Shown piece after piece: positions 1-12,841 of a DNA stretch of 64,000 nucleotides (position 1 is its first letter; the number at the start of each line of letters is the position of its first letter). The stretch comes from Thecamonas trahens ATCC 50062 (Eukaryota > Apusozoa > Apusomonadida > Apusomonadidae), in the NCBI RefSeq assembly GCF_000142905.1, contig NW_013657659.1, positions 157,438 through 221,437 on the forward strand. The letters run 5' to 3'. Both the position numbers and the translations under genes were made by a program. The notes under the pieces were generated by a model. It searched no databases. It saw only the letters and a program-made list of their open reading frames with translations, and was not told the DNA's origin.

Positions 1-1
1 G

Positions 2-3000
2 CGTGCGGTTTGCCTTGCGCCGCTCCGCTCTCTCGTCCCTCTCGACTCGGGCTACGGCGCGCCGTTTGACGAGCACACCTTTGACTTTTCGAGCCTCCTG
101 CGGCGGGCGGTGCTCTCGCACGCTCAGCGGATGGCTGCGGGCCAGTTTTTCATCCGCGAGTTTGTCTTTGCGGTTCCACCGGCGGTGGCGGTCGCTGACC
201 CGCTCTCGGTCTCGGCGCTTGCGCCGATTGCCGCCGGCGCAGTGGCAACTGCGCGGACTGCGGTCACCACTACGGTCCGCCGCGCGCCCGACGTGCTCGA
301 GCCTGCTGCCGTCCGGCTTGCCCTCCACTTTCCAGACAAGCGGCTCATCGAGTACGACTGCGGCAAGCTGCAGACGCTGGCGCGGCTGCTGGCCAAGCTC
401 AAGGACGGTGGCCACCGGGTGCTCATCTTTACGCAGATGACCAAGATGCTCGACACGCTCGAGAAGTTCCTCAACTACCACAACCACTCGTACGCGCGGC
501 TCGACGGCTCGACCGGCATCGAGGAGCGCCAGCGGCTGATGGACAAGTTCAACGCCGACGAGCGGGTCTTCTGCTTTATCCTCTCGACTCGCTCCGGCGG
601 GCTCGGCGTCAACCTGACCGGCGCCGATACGGTTGTTTTCTACGACTCGGACTGGAACCCGGCGATGGACGCCCAGGCCCAGGACCGGTGCCACCGCATC
701 GGGCAGACCCGCGAGGTCCACATCTACCGCCTCGTCTCGCAGGCTACCATTGAGGAGAACATTCTGCTCAAGGCCAACCAGAAGCGCATGCTCGACGACA
801 TGGTCATTCAGGGCGGGAGCTTCACCACCGAGTTCTTCAAGTCGCCAGCCTCGCTGCAGGCGCTGTTTAGCGGCGAGATGGCGGCGAGCAATGGGAGCGA
901 CTCCGCGGCCGTCTCTTCTGATCCGGTCGACCTCGAGGCTGCCATGCTCCAGGTCGAGGACGCCGAGGACGTCGAGGCGCTGCAGCGGGTCCAGGGCGAG
1001 ATGCACGCCGAGATGTCGGTCTTTGCCGACGAGAGCCCGAGACCTGCGACGGCTTCCGAGGCCAGCTCGGCCCTGCCGGGACCGGCATCAGGAACCATGC
1101 TTGCCGAGGCGACCGAACAGCTGCGGGCTGTCGACGACATGGTGGCTGAGCTGCGGCCGGTTGATCGGTTTGCGCTTGCGCTTGTTGAAGCTACTGACGC
1201 TGACGACAACGGCACGGCGACCGAGTCTACAACCGTGCGGCCCGGATGGGAGCAGGCGCGGGTAGAGGCGCTGGAGGACGAGGCGCTCGAGCGGGTCGAG
1301 GCCGGGAGCGTGGCGCGCGGAGCAGCTGGAGCCAACGACGACGAGCTTTTTTTTGAGCTAGCGGAGAGCGCCGAGCATGCAGAGGGGACCTCTGTGTGGG
1401 CGCCGGACATGAGCCGACGTGACAAGGCTGTGGGAAGCGGGCTGTGGGAGAGCATTGCTGCTGCGGAGCGGCGGAGCTTTTCGGCAGCCGACGGCACGCC
1501 CATTCTCATGTCCGAGTCGGAGCTCTCCGCGCTATCGATTGTGCCCCTCACTCGCGATGTTGTCGACGAGTACCAATACTACGCGCAGCACGGTGACGTA
1601 CCGGAGCTGCTCCTGCTTCATGGCTACGGGCCGCAGTCGAATGCGCTGCCGGTGGCCATCCTCAAGGACGCTCGCATGCTCAAGCGGGCGATGAAGCAGG
1701 CTGTGGTTCAGAGCCAAGTCGGGACGGCGGCGTCTGCGGCGCTGGCCCGGAGCGGGCACCCGCCGCAGCCGTCATTGGCCAAGACGCTGCGCGCGCTGGA
1801 GCGCCTGCGCGAGGCCGAGCGCGAGAAGAAGGACGGTGCGGCGCGGGCAGCCAAGCGGGCGCGGCGCGAGCTCATTCTCGTTGTTCCGCGCATTCCGTGG
1901 ACGCCGGCCGAAGAGTCTGCGCTGGAGGATGTGGTCGGGGCGCTCGGGCGCAACTGGATGCTTGTGGCCGATGTTCTTGCGTCGCGCGAAGTCTCGCCAC
2001 CGGGCGTTGTGCGGACGCCGCAGGCGTGCATGGACCACGAACACTACCTGCGCAAGGGCGTTTACCCGTCGTCGAACCAGACGCTGCGGCTGCTGTCGGG
2101 TGACTCAATTGACTCGGCTGTTCACGCCTCGGCGCCTTTGGCCGACCCGCTGCGGGCGCCGGCGCCGCCGCTCGGCACCATTCTCACTGGCCCGGGCACG
2201 GTGGCTGACGATGCTTCGCAGCTCGGCGGAAGCTCCGGCCGCGACCCGGACTCGGACTCGGACTCGGACTCGGATGACGACGACAGCATTGCGGCGCGAC
2301 CGACCAAGGCGCGGCGGACGCTGCTGGCCGTCGGCCAGGTTGCGCTGGACCGAGCGCGCGCGGCGCGGTCCAAGACCAAGACGCCATCGCTCGCTGACGT
2401 GCACCTCTCACACACCGAAGCCGCTAGGGCTGCGGGCGTCAATGCAATGCTACCGGCCGGGCCGGCAGCGATGGCCAACCGCCGCGCCGAGGGGCTCATC
2501 AAGCGCGAGCTGATGCGGAAGCAGAGTCACGCCAAGCTCGAGATGGAAGTCTCGAACATCATGCACGGCTCGGTGCCGATGGGCATGCAGATGGCGCGGC
2601 AGATGGTTACGTCGGGTGAGTTTGCCAAGACCGACGCGACGGCGCGCGGCGACACCCGCGCCGCACGGGCCATGTCCAAGGCAGCACAAGCGGCGCAGGC
2701 TGCACACGACCCGTCCGGCTCGCGACACTCGGCGGCGCAGGCTGCGGCGGCAGCGCAACCGCAAGTGCAAGCACAGGCAAATTCGCGGTCACGGCATGCG
2801 GGACAGCTGACGCAGCAGCAAGAGGAGCAGTTCAAGCAGCTGGCACAGAACGCTTTCAAGAAGGCGGTGCGTGATGCACTTGCCCGCGGCGCGTCGCGCG
2901 AGGAAGCCAAGCATGCCGGCCGTGAGGCGGCCAAGGCCGCGCTGGTCTCGGCCGGCCCGGCGCTTCAGCGCCATGTGCAGGCGCAGCAGATCGCCAAGGC

Positions 3001-3723
3001 CAAGGCGGCCAAGGCGGCGGCGGCCAAGGCGGCGGCGGCAGCGCAGCTCGCCGGCGGCGGCGCGCACCTCGGCTCGTCGGTCAACGTTCGCATTGGCACG
3101 CCGTCGGCACAGGAGGGCGGGCCCTCCAAGGTCGTGCAGCTCGGCTCGGCGTCGGCGACGCAGGGCCAGAAGCTGCGGCGCATCAACGAGGCCATGTCTG
3201 AGCAGATGGCCGGGACGAGCGGCTCGACTGTAAGCGCATCAGCGTCCAAGTCGGGGCGGGCGTCGTCGCGAGCGCGGACTCGCAAGCGCAAGCGCTCGCC
3301 GACCTCTGTCACGCCTGCTGGCAAGGACGGCAGTGCCAAGGGCGGAAGCAAGGGCCGCAAGCGCTCCAAGACCTCGCGGACCAAGGGACACGGCGGCGGA
3401 GCCGCGACACAGCTCCCCATTGCCCCGCCACCTGAGACCGAGGCGAGTGGCGGCGGCGCAGTGACCTCGTCGCTGCCTGCACTTCCATCAATTCCGGCGC
3501 CAATCACTAGCTTTGGCTCGTTTGGCGCGACCGGCCTTTCGAACACCTCGCCGCTCCTCCCGTCGCTCGGCGGCGAGCTGCAGGGTGGCTCGGTGCCGAC
3601 TTCGGCGCTGCCGCAAATTCCGTCGGTCCCACAGGTGGCCATGGGCGGAAGCTTCTCGCACGGGCTGGGCGGGCACAGTGAGCTCGGGCTCGGGCACTCA
3701 CAGCTCCATCTGCAGCAACAGCA

Positions 3724-3771
<48 letters not shown>

Positions 3772-4153
3772 ACAGCAGCAACAGCAGCAGCAGCAACAGC
3801 AGCTGTCACTGCTCCTCCAGCAGCAGCAGGCGCAAGCACAAGCACAGGCGCAACAGCAGTTGGCAGCACGTGCCGCCGCAGCACGTGCACAGCAGCAATC
3901 TGGGCGGCACCCCACAGCGGCTGAAATCTCATCCAAGGCCACGGTCCTCAAGCAGCGGACTAAGCAGGCACTCGACGAAATCAAGGCCGCGGTGGCGTCG
4001 GGCCAGCTCTCGCGCGAGCAGGGCCAGCAGCGAACCGACGCTGTTGCCAACCGGTACCGGCAGTACGCGCAGATCCTGCGGAAGCAGTTCCAGGAGGAGC
4101 AGGCGCGGATGCAGAGTCTTGCCAACGGCGGTAGTGGCGGCGTGCCTCCATAA
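2..4153 (+). CDS. SWR1: SWR1/SRCAP/EP400-type chromatin-remodelling ATPase, 3' part
   Basis: The window opens inside this gene; the frame is open from base 2, so the start and the first ATPase lobe lie upstream. About 1,383 residues are visible. The SNF2 helicase C-terminal lobe occupies roughly nt 340-850 and carries motif V (STRSGGLGVNLTGAD) and motif VI (QAQDRCHRIGQ). The flanking wording (YDCGKLQTL, HRVLIFTQMT, FTTEFFK) is that of the SWR1/SRCAP/Domino/EP400 branch, whose complexes exchange H2A for H2A.Z in nucleosomes. A SANT/Myb-like domain follows at nt 1880-2060 (PWTPAEESALEDVVG, then NWMLVADVL), as in EP400 and plant PIE1. The tail is low-complexity: Asp/Ser repeats near 2248, Ala-rich helices, basic patches near 3280 and 3350, and 30 uninterrupted Gln at 3713-3802. 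The SWR1 branch is firm; SRCAP versus EP400 is not decided. Confidence 0.9.
3713..3802 (+). repeat. CAG/CAA tract coding for 30 glutamines
   Basis: Thirty consecutive Gln codons, mostly CAG with interspersed CAA, lie in the C-terminal tail of the SWR1-type ATPase. More Gln and Gln-Ala runs follow to about 3910. Such tracts are common in EP400-like tails and vary in length between alleles. The mixed codons suggest selection or age rather than a fresh pure-repeat expansion. Confidence 0.95.
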
Positions 4154-4218
4154 GGAGAGGGCGGGAAAAGGGTAAATGCCGGTGTAAGATGTAGAGGCGT
4201 GTACCGAGTTTGTTGCTT

Positions 4219-7200
4219 TTACCGGCGGTCGGTCATCTCGTCCATGAGGAGGGCACAGTACTTGGCGGACATGACCATCTTCTGCGAAGGAGTGTTGCGG
4301 ATGGAAGCAGCATGAAGGAGGCCCTCGCAGCCGACCGACTTGAGGTGGTTCTTGGTGGGGTGGTTGGGGTCTGACTCGGCGCCGACCTTGGCCATCGAGT
4401 GCATGATGTTCTGGACCGAGTTGATGATGTTGCGGTCCTGCGAGGTGGCGAGCGAGGCCGACATGCGGCGGATGAGGCCGGACGAGTAGGTGACCGGGAA
4501 GACCTTGGGACGGCGAGGACAGCCTCCTCGAGGAGGCGGAAGATGAACAGCTGCTCGGCCTCGTACTCTGCATTGTCAAGGATGGTGACGAGGATGGAGA
4601 GGAAGAGGACGGTGGTGGTGAGGTCGGGCAGCATCTCGGGGGTGAAGAGGAACGACCAGTACGAGTCGCCGTTGGACGACGAGTTGTCGGTGTTGTTGGC
4701 AATCATTTCGCGGAAGGCAGTGTTGTTTCGGCGCGAGGGAAGGAGCGCAGCGAGGAAGCCGAGGACAGACGAGTCGAGGGTGCCCTTGCCAACGACATCG
4801 AGGAAGGTAGTGAGGACGCGGACGGTGATGGCCTTGGTCGACGGGTGCTTGAGACCCTTGAGAATGTTGCCGACAATGGCAAACGAAAAGTCGGTGTGGA
4901 AGTTGAACTGGGTTGCCTCGTCCAGCTTGGCGCAAATGTCCTCGAGCGGCTGACGGGCCATCATGAGGTACTCGTTGACCTGGTACGAGTCGAAGCAGCC
5001 GACGGCGTCCATGGTCTTGATGACGACTTCGAGGAGGCCCAAGGCAGCCGGGAAGAGCACGATTTCCGAGATCTGGAGGATGGAGACGGCGAACCAGAAC
5101 ATGAGGTTAAAGTAGACCGAAGTGGGCGGGAGCTTGGTCATGAGGCGGGTGAGGCAGAGAAGGATGGCGATAGGCATGTCGAACGACGACTCGAGATTGC
5201 CCGGCACGGCCGTGATCCGCATCGACTGAAGGAGCTTGACGCGAAGCATCGAGATGAGCTCGCGGATGAGCGAGTCCGAGACGTGGGTGGCAAGGACGCC
5301 GATGGTGACACAGGCACGCGGTTGGAGCGCCGGATTGAACTGGAACGCGGTCTCTGTGGTCAGCGAGAGCCAACGCGAGTGCCACAACTGACCATAGCTA
5401 TTGACAGCGCCGGTCTGGCAGCAGGTGATGACGTCGTGGAGGGCGATGGCAATGGCCTCGAGCGACTGGACCGGAATGGACTCGATCGACTTGGAGCCCG
5501 AGACGCCAAAGAGGAGCTGGTGACGGGCCTCGGAAAAGTCGCGAAGGCGGAAGCGGAGCGACTCGGCCTGCTCGGCAGTGACGAGGTCTGAGGTGCAAAG
5601 CGACTGGACGACGTTGATGACAATGCCATGGATGGTCTTGCGGAAGAGGGACTCGCCGGTGGAGACCAGGCAGATGACAATGTGGAAGATTTCCGGGAGG
5701 AAGTTCCGCAGGTCGATGCGGTCGTGGAAGGAGAGCATGAGCACAATGCGGGTGAGGGTAGCGATCTCGTTCCACAGCTGGCCGTCCTCGAGGCGAGTGA
5801 CCGGGACCATGGCGGTGGCGCGGAGGAGCTTGCGAAGCTGAGCGATGACACGGCCCGAGACGAGGGCCTTGTTCTGCGAGGCGAGGGTGACGGTGGTGTC
5901 AGCGATGATCTCCGCAGGCTTGGACGAGAGGCCTGCGCGGCAGGCGCGGATGATAAGGATGTCGACGACGTCGTGGAGGACGGGCGTGACTTGGCCAATG
6001 GTGGTCCAGATGTACTGCTGGACGGCCGGGTAGAGCTCGTCCTCGCGGATGGTGAGGTCGATAAGGGTGTTGATGAGGTCCTTGGCCCGCGACTTTCGGT
6101 CGAGTGAGTCCGGGTCGGGCGAGGCCAGAAAGTACTCGTCGAGGTTGTTAAGCCACGGCGCGAGGTACTGCAGCGAGAGGTGCTTGCGCTTGCGGTTCTC
6201 CTTGTCAAACGACTCGAGCACTTCGCGGATAAACTCGAGGGTGAGGCGGGTTTCGTTGTTTGCCAGCGTCCGCGACATCGAGGTCACAAACCACGCCGTG
6301 TTGACCGGAATGAACATGCCGTCGGCGCGGAGGAGGGCGTCGCGGATGGGAAAGTTGAACTTGACGGCGAGCGCGTAGAGCATGTCGTAGGAAGCCAGGC
6401 GGAGGGCCGAGTCGTCGGAGCCGAGGTTGAGCAGCGCCATGTTGAGCAGTGTGCCCGGCACGTCTTCGGGGCGGAACTTGCGGACGGTGGACGAGTCCTC
6501 GGGTTTGGCCGAGCGCCACTGCTCCTGGGTCGCCTTGAGGGTCTTGATGATGCGCGAAGCCTGGTGCGAGCGGAGGAGGAGAATGTTGGTGCCCTCGGCG
6601 TCGTAGTACTTGATGTTGAACGAGTGCGCGTCGCGCGAGCCGATGCGATACACGTCCTCGACCTGGCGGATGTGGTAGAGGTCGGTGATGGCGCACTTGT
6701 GGCGGAGGATTGACGACTGCTTGGTCGACAGGATCTGGAAGCCGTCAGAGAGGACTCGGATGATGCACGGCTTGTGCTGCGAGGTCCTTGTCACCCGCTC
6801 AAAGGTGAGTTTGACATCGTTCTCGATGGCGAGCGTGGTCTCGGGAAGCTTGATCTCCACCGGCGCCACGTAAGCATGGAGGTGGTGGACCGAGGCGCAG
6901 AACTTGATCTTGCGCGAGATACGGCCCGAGACGACGCGCCCGACGCGCTTGAGGAACTTCTTTGCCCACGAGTTGGGGTAGAGGATGCAGATGTCGTTGA
7001 CGGCAGTCTGCAGCTCGACCGGAAGGAGGCGGACAAAGCGCGAGATGAGCGAAAACTCAACCTCGTTCTCCGGGCCCGAGTACGCGAGGTCGATGACAAT
7101 GTCAAACTGTGTGTGCAAAACCGGCTGGAGCGTCTTGAGGATGTGGTACTGGACCTTGACCTTGTCCATCGACGGCTTGAGATTCCGGGCAATGACGTAG

Positions 7201-10200
7201 AGGACCGGGAAGCCCGCCAGCGATTTGCCGGCCTGGTACATGAGCGCCTCGAGCTCCTCGGAGCTCTCGATACCAGCGTTCTGCCGCATGAACACCTCGT
7301 ATGCCGAGTTGGACGAGGTGACGCTGCCGGGACCAGAGGCCTCGCCGTCCGTCTTCTCCTTGATCTCTGGTGGCGGGCCAAGCTGCGCCATGAGAATGGT
7401 GAGCTGGACGAAAGGCTTTTTGGCGGCGGCGGCGGCACCGGACGGAGCCGAGCCATCGGCGGCGGCGGCGTCAACTTCGTCACCGGCCGGGGCTTCGTCC
7501 GACTTGGCGGCAGCGTCGGCGGCAGCAGCCTCGGCAGCAGCGAGGTTGGCGCGGTGGACCGAGACGAGCTGATCAACGCGCGCTTTGGCGGCCTTGGCGG
7601 CAGTCTCGGCGTCGATGCCCTGGGCGACGAGCTGCTTCTGGATGAGGTTGGTGGCGGAGATCGGGTCCGAGGCAGCGGCCTCTGCAGCAGCCGGGTTGAT
7701 GTTGCCCGGAACGTCAGGGGCGGATGGAGCGTCGGCGGTGGAGGCCGGCGGCGGCGAGCCCGAGGCCGGCGAAGTGCCGATGATGGAGCCGTCCTCGCCG
7801 TAGACGTTGCCCTCGCGGCGGCGCTGCTCGTCGGCAAGCTCGTTGCGGGAGCGAATTTCCTTGGAAATCATCTGGCCCATCTTCTCAAGGTTGTCGTAGA
7901 TGAGGTGATGGAGGGCGACGACGTCGGGGAAGAGCTCGTCGGTGATGAACGAGGCCTCCTGATCGTCGTCGTCGTCATCCTTGGCGCCGGCCTCACCGCC
8001 ATCGTCAGGCTCCTCGTCGGCTGCAAGCTCGGCGGCGTCGGGCGGGCCGGCAAAGTGCGAGAGGACAGCGAGCATCGACTCGGAGCGGTCGTCGATAAAC
8101 TGGTTAGCCATGTCCATGAAGCGCTCCTTGGTGCCGAAACGGACGCGATTAGCCAGGTTCTGCACAATCTTGGTGACAATGATGAGGCCGCGGCGGGTGT
8201 CGCGCGAGGTGATGGCGTCAGGGACAAGGCCAAAGCCGTCGGGTGCAACAATGGCCGGGCAGATGAAGCGGAGGAAGATAAAGCCGGCGATGGCAGTCGG
8301 GCCGGCCTTGGGAAACTTCTCGACGATGATGGAAGCGAGCATGTGTGCGACCGAGTGGATGGAGACAGGGCACTGTGCGTACTTGGCAAAGATGGCATCG
8401 ACAATGACGGTGGCTGCGGTCATGAGACGGTCGCGGTTGGCGTCGACGTCGTCGTTGGGCATGACCTTGTCGGGGTCGACCTCGAACCGCTGCGGGTTCA
8501 TCTCGAGCATGGCCTTGATGGGCTCGCGGAGCATGTCTTGGAGCCACGACTTGCCGACGTACTTGGTAAACGCAGTGAGGAGCTTGGTGGCCATCGAGTT
8601 GCGGCGGAAGAGGGTCGACTCGGCAAAGGTAGAGGTCACCTCCTTACGGATGATGTACTCAAGAAGCTGCATGTGCTTGCCGGCGGCGGAGAAGAGGCGG
8701 ATGAGGACGGATGAGATCATGTCGGCCTCGGTGATCTGAACCGACTCGATGAGGGCGTGAGTGACAACCATGTCGCGCTGCATGAGGAGGGCCATGAGCT
8801 TGGCGTAGCGCTCGTTGAGCGACGACTCGGCGAGCGATTCAAACTCGGCGCCCTGGCGGAGAATGTTGGTGAGAACCTTGATAAAGGCCGTTCGGGTCTC
8901 CGGATCCTGCGAGTAGCCCTGCGAGATAAAGTACTCGAGGCCCGAGTCGATGTTGGCGGTGAGGAGGTTGGAGAGGGCGCGAATGGCGAGGCCGGCGAGC
9001 TCCGAGTACTTTGCCGACTGGCGCTCGTCGCGACGGCAGCGGTTGAGGAGCTGGGTGAAGAAGGTAAAGTACTGCAGGAAGAGGGCAGACTTGTCCTTGG
9101 ACGACGCGTCGTTGGCATCGGTCTGGAGCGGAAGGTTGTGGAGGAGCGAGGCGATGGCGCGCATGGTGTGGATGTCAACCTTCATGACCTCGGCCGGGTC
9201 GAGCGTAGCGCGGTTCTTCTTGTCGCCAAAGTCGGAGGTCCAGCCGATGATCTTCTCGACGAGGCGGTTGCGGAAGTTGACCTCGTTGCGGAAGGTGAGG
9301 TACTCGCGGTTGGCCATGGTGGTCTCGATGAGCTGGCAGGTCTTGACCTTTGTCCGCGCCGTGTCGACGTTGTCCTGGAGAGCCGAGATGTAGCGGGCAA
9401 ACGAGAGGAGGAGCGTTTCAAAGTCTGCGATGGCGAGCTCGTCGGACGACTCTTGGTGTTCGGAGAGAATGATCTTGAGCATAGAGATGGCCTGCTCGAC
9501 AAAGAGGCGCGAGGTGTCGGTGACGACAATAGACTTTGCAGAGGTGCCCTTGAGGAACGAGTCCATGGTCTCGTGCATGGTGCGGAAGAGCGGGGCGTAC
9601 ATGGTGGGCGAGAGCGAGGCAGCGGCAATCTTGAGGATAGACTCGCGGAGGTACTGGGCGTCGCACATGACGAGCTCGAGAATCTGCGAGATAAACTCGT
9701 CGACGACGGCCTCCTCCGAGGCGTCGACCATGACGCCACCCAGGGCGCACAGGAAGCCTGCGTAGTTCATCCACTCTGCGCGAAGGTCCTCGATTTCACG
9801 GGTGGTGAGCGAGGCGAGCTCAGAGCCAGTCGAGCCGACCAGAGCCTTGAAGCGACCCTTGCGCTTTGCCTGGGCCGCCGACGACTTTGCGAGCTTGGAT
9901 GGGTCGTTGGTCTTGGTGTCGAGCTCGAGAATGAGCGGAGTGTTCTCGGTCCAGCGGTCGTTGACAGACCGCCAAGCGGCGATGGAGCCTGGCGTCTGAG
10001 CCTTGGTCTGACGAATGAGCTTGCGGATTTCCTTCTGCTGGTGCTCGCGGCCCATGACCTTGTTGCCGAGGGCTTGCATGAAGCGGTAGACAGAGAAGTT
10101 TGCGAGCGGGGTCTTGCGCATGGGCGAGTCTGCGTCAAACTGGTCGACCGACGACTCCAAGAGGAGCGAGGCCTGGCCGCAGATGAGGCCAAAGCAGCGT

Positions 10201-12669
10201 GCGGCTTGCGAACAGATCTCGGGCTCACCAGAGCAGAGGCAGATGAGCAGCGCGTGCTCAATCTTGATGGAGGAGCGGGCGCGCGGCTTGTACATGGCGA
10301 CGGTGCAGAGCGTGTCGAGGTCCTTGACATAGTCGGAGGCGAGAAAGTCGTTGGATGACTCGAGGCACTCGTAGAGGAGGTGCATGAGGAGCTTAATGTG
10401 GCGCTTGGCGGCCAGGTCCGAGATGTCGCGCTGTTGGATGATGAGTGAGGCGATTGAGGACGAGACGGCGGACGAGATCTCCCAAAAGGCCGAGAGCATC
10501 TCGGGCGGACACCAGGCGGCGATGATGTCGGGCTTGTGGAACTTGGAGATGACAGCAACGGCGCGGTGCATGACGCGCTCGAGTTCGCGCGGGTTGAGGC
10601 CGGAGCAGAGGCCGGTGAGGAGCATGCGCGAGTCGGAGCGGTGGATGGACGGGTCTTCCGAGGTGTTGTAAAAGCCGAGCATGGGGTCCTCCTCAAAGAG
10701 GGCGATGAGCGAGCAGAGGATCTCGATGTTGAGGGCGACTTCGGCGAGCTGGGCTTTGGACTTTTTGGACGAGGCCTCGATGGTGGGCGCGCGGTCGTAG
10801 GCAAGCTGCTCTTTGAGAAGCGAGCGGAGCTGCGAGGAGATGGACGGGTATGCAAGCTCAATAGTGGGGTTCCACGGAAGCTTTGCGCCGCCCTTGACAA
10901 TCTCGCGGAGAGCACGGATGAGGACGAGGCGGAAGATGGGCGGCGACTGGAAGTTGAGCATCTGCTGGAAAATGCCCTCGAGGACCGACGAGGGGTTGAG
11001 GAGATAGAGCGAGGTGAGGCAGTCGACCATAAGGGCCATCTCCTCGGGCGCCAGCTCGGTCGAGGTCGCCATCCGCTTGGGGTCGAACAGCTTTTGGCGG
11101 AGGGCGCGCTCGATGGCGGGCACCTGGTAGCGGAGCGGCGAAAAGTCGGTCTTGCGGACATAGGTCGAGGCCTTGCAGATATCGACGTACGAAATGGCAC
11201 AGGCGTCGGTCAGCTTGGGGTTCTGCAGGCCCTTTTCGAGCGCCTTGAGGAACTGGTGCTTGTTGGTCGGCTTGCCGGCCTTTTCTTGCGGTGAGACGGC
11301 CTTGAGAAAGTGGTCGGGGCAGAGGACAAGGAGCATGGTCATGAGCGGCCAGTAAGCGACCTTGCGCTTAGTGTTGTCGGCAAGAGCGTAGAAGATGTCG
11401 AAGAGGACGTCCGGGTTGCCGCGCATGCGGTGGCCGCTCTGGCAGAGGAGCACAAACTCGAGCGGGTATTGGTTGATCCAGTTCCAGATGGCGACTCGGA
11501 GCGAGGTGGCCACGATCTGGGTTGAGTTCTTCTTGAACGACGAGAGCGATCGCGAGAGCTCCTGGACGAGGTCAGCGAGGCGCTCGGCGTTAAAGTTGAT
11601 GTGCTGAATGAGCAGGAGCTCCGAGGTTGCTGGATCCTCTTCCGACTGCTGGACGAGCAGGTTCTTGATCTTGAGCTTGATCTGCGCAAAGACGACGTCA
11701 AAGTTGGATGCTGAGAGGTGGAAGAGGACGTTACCAGCCTCGGCGGTGAGCTCGTCGTTGAGGAGAGGGTGCGGCGTGAGGATGGTGCCGGCAGTGAGGA
11801 GGAGGACGTGCTCAGCCAGCTCGTTGTCGAGCGGCGGCGGGTCGACGACCGGCTTGGGCATGCCCATGGCCTCGAGCTCGGGGTCGATGGGCTGCGAGTC
11901 GATATGCTGCTGCCACGCATACGCCATGCACTTGCCCAGTACCCTCCAGATGTGCAGCTGCGAGTGAGCGTGGCGAATAGAGTCAGTCGAGCCCACGTCG
12001 GACGGCGCGAGCTTGTTCTGCTCCAGCAGCGAGATGAGGCCATTGACCACATGCTGGATACGGTACTCGGAGAGATTGACCAGCGCCTCCACGTTCTGCA
12101 GCTGCATAGCATCCTGAAAGTCAAGCGAGAGCGACGATGCCGGGTTGTTGATAGGGAGCTGAGGAGAGGGGGGGGGTGGGTGGGGGTGAGGGGGTGCGGT
12201 GGCTGTGTGTGTTGATGGGTGGCCAAAAAAAGTACAGGTGGTCGGAGGGGCATGACAGGGGGAATTGGGGAGGGGGGGGGCATGTGGGGTAATGGGTAGG
12301 GATAGGAGGGAGGGGTAGAGGGAGAGGAAGGGGAGGGGGAGTGGAGATAGGGGTGGTGGTGGGGGTGGCGGGGATGGAGGTAGGGGCATGGGAGGGGAGA
12401 AGGGGGAGGGGGAGGGGGAGGGGGGGACGTGGGCGTGGGCAGGCTGAGGTGCAGACTTTGGTTTGGAATGGTGGGCAGGACGGGGATGGATGGGGATGGG
12501 GATGGGGAAGGAGCACAGGAGAGGGAGAGAGACGAAAGAAGAAGGAAGGGTGAGGGTGAGAGATAGAGGGTAAACGTACCCATGATGAAAGCCGCTGGAT
12601 GAGACCGGCAATAAGCTTGCGGTCCATGACCACCGACTGGGAGACGGTCTCTGAAGACGACGACGCCAT
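4219..12669 (-). CDS. NF1: Neurofibromin-type Ras GTPase-activating protein
   Basis: Exon 1 is 12669-12580 (30 codons). The intron is 12579-12159 (donor GTACGTTTAC, acceptor CTCCTCAG). Exon 2 runs from 12158 to the stop at 4219. Spliced, the N-terminus reads SSWLPINN, which matches the start of animal neurofibromins. The predicted length is about 2,676 residues, close to the 2,800 of human NF1. The RasGAP domain spans about residues 1150-1420, with the arginine finger in LFRRNSMATK (Arg about 1215, codon 8606-8604) and the signature FLRFICPAIVAP near residue 1325. The Sec14-PH lipid-binding module follows at about 1684-1910, then a long HEAT-like C-terminus. An Ala-rich linker of about 200 residues sits after the GAP domain. 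One base is missing near 4507-4510; beyond it the frame used is the one ending at 4219. The protein should switch off Ras at membranes. Confidence 0.95.
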
Positions 12670-12841
12670 GTCGGTGAGTGGGCCAGGGCGGAGAGGAGCT
12701 TGGTGGTGTGAACTGATTTTTGTTCGAGCCTGGATGCGGTCGAGTCCTCGGGCTTGGGGAGGGGAGGGGGGGGCGGGGCGGGATTTTTTTTCTTTTGTGG
12801 TGACCATGGAGCACAGACAGTGGTGTGAGGGGGGATGGGGT

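Noticed and set aside
2965-4125. Cys-rich 386-codon frame antisense to the glutamine tract
   Set aside because: The poly-Cys run is the complement of the CAG repeat in another frame; the sense strand codes for the Gln tract of the SWR1 tail.
6774-8714. 646-codon open frame on the + strand inside neurofibromin
   Set aside because: It is an antisense shadow created by the GC-biased codons of neurofibromin; it has no domain and is made of Gly/Val/Asp/Arg-rich text.
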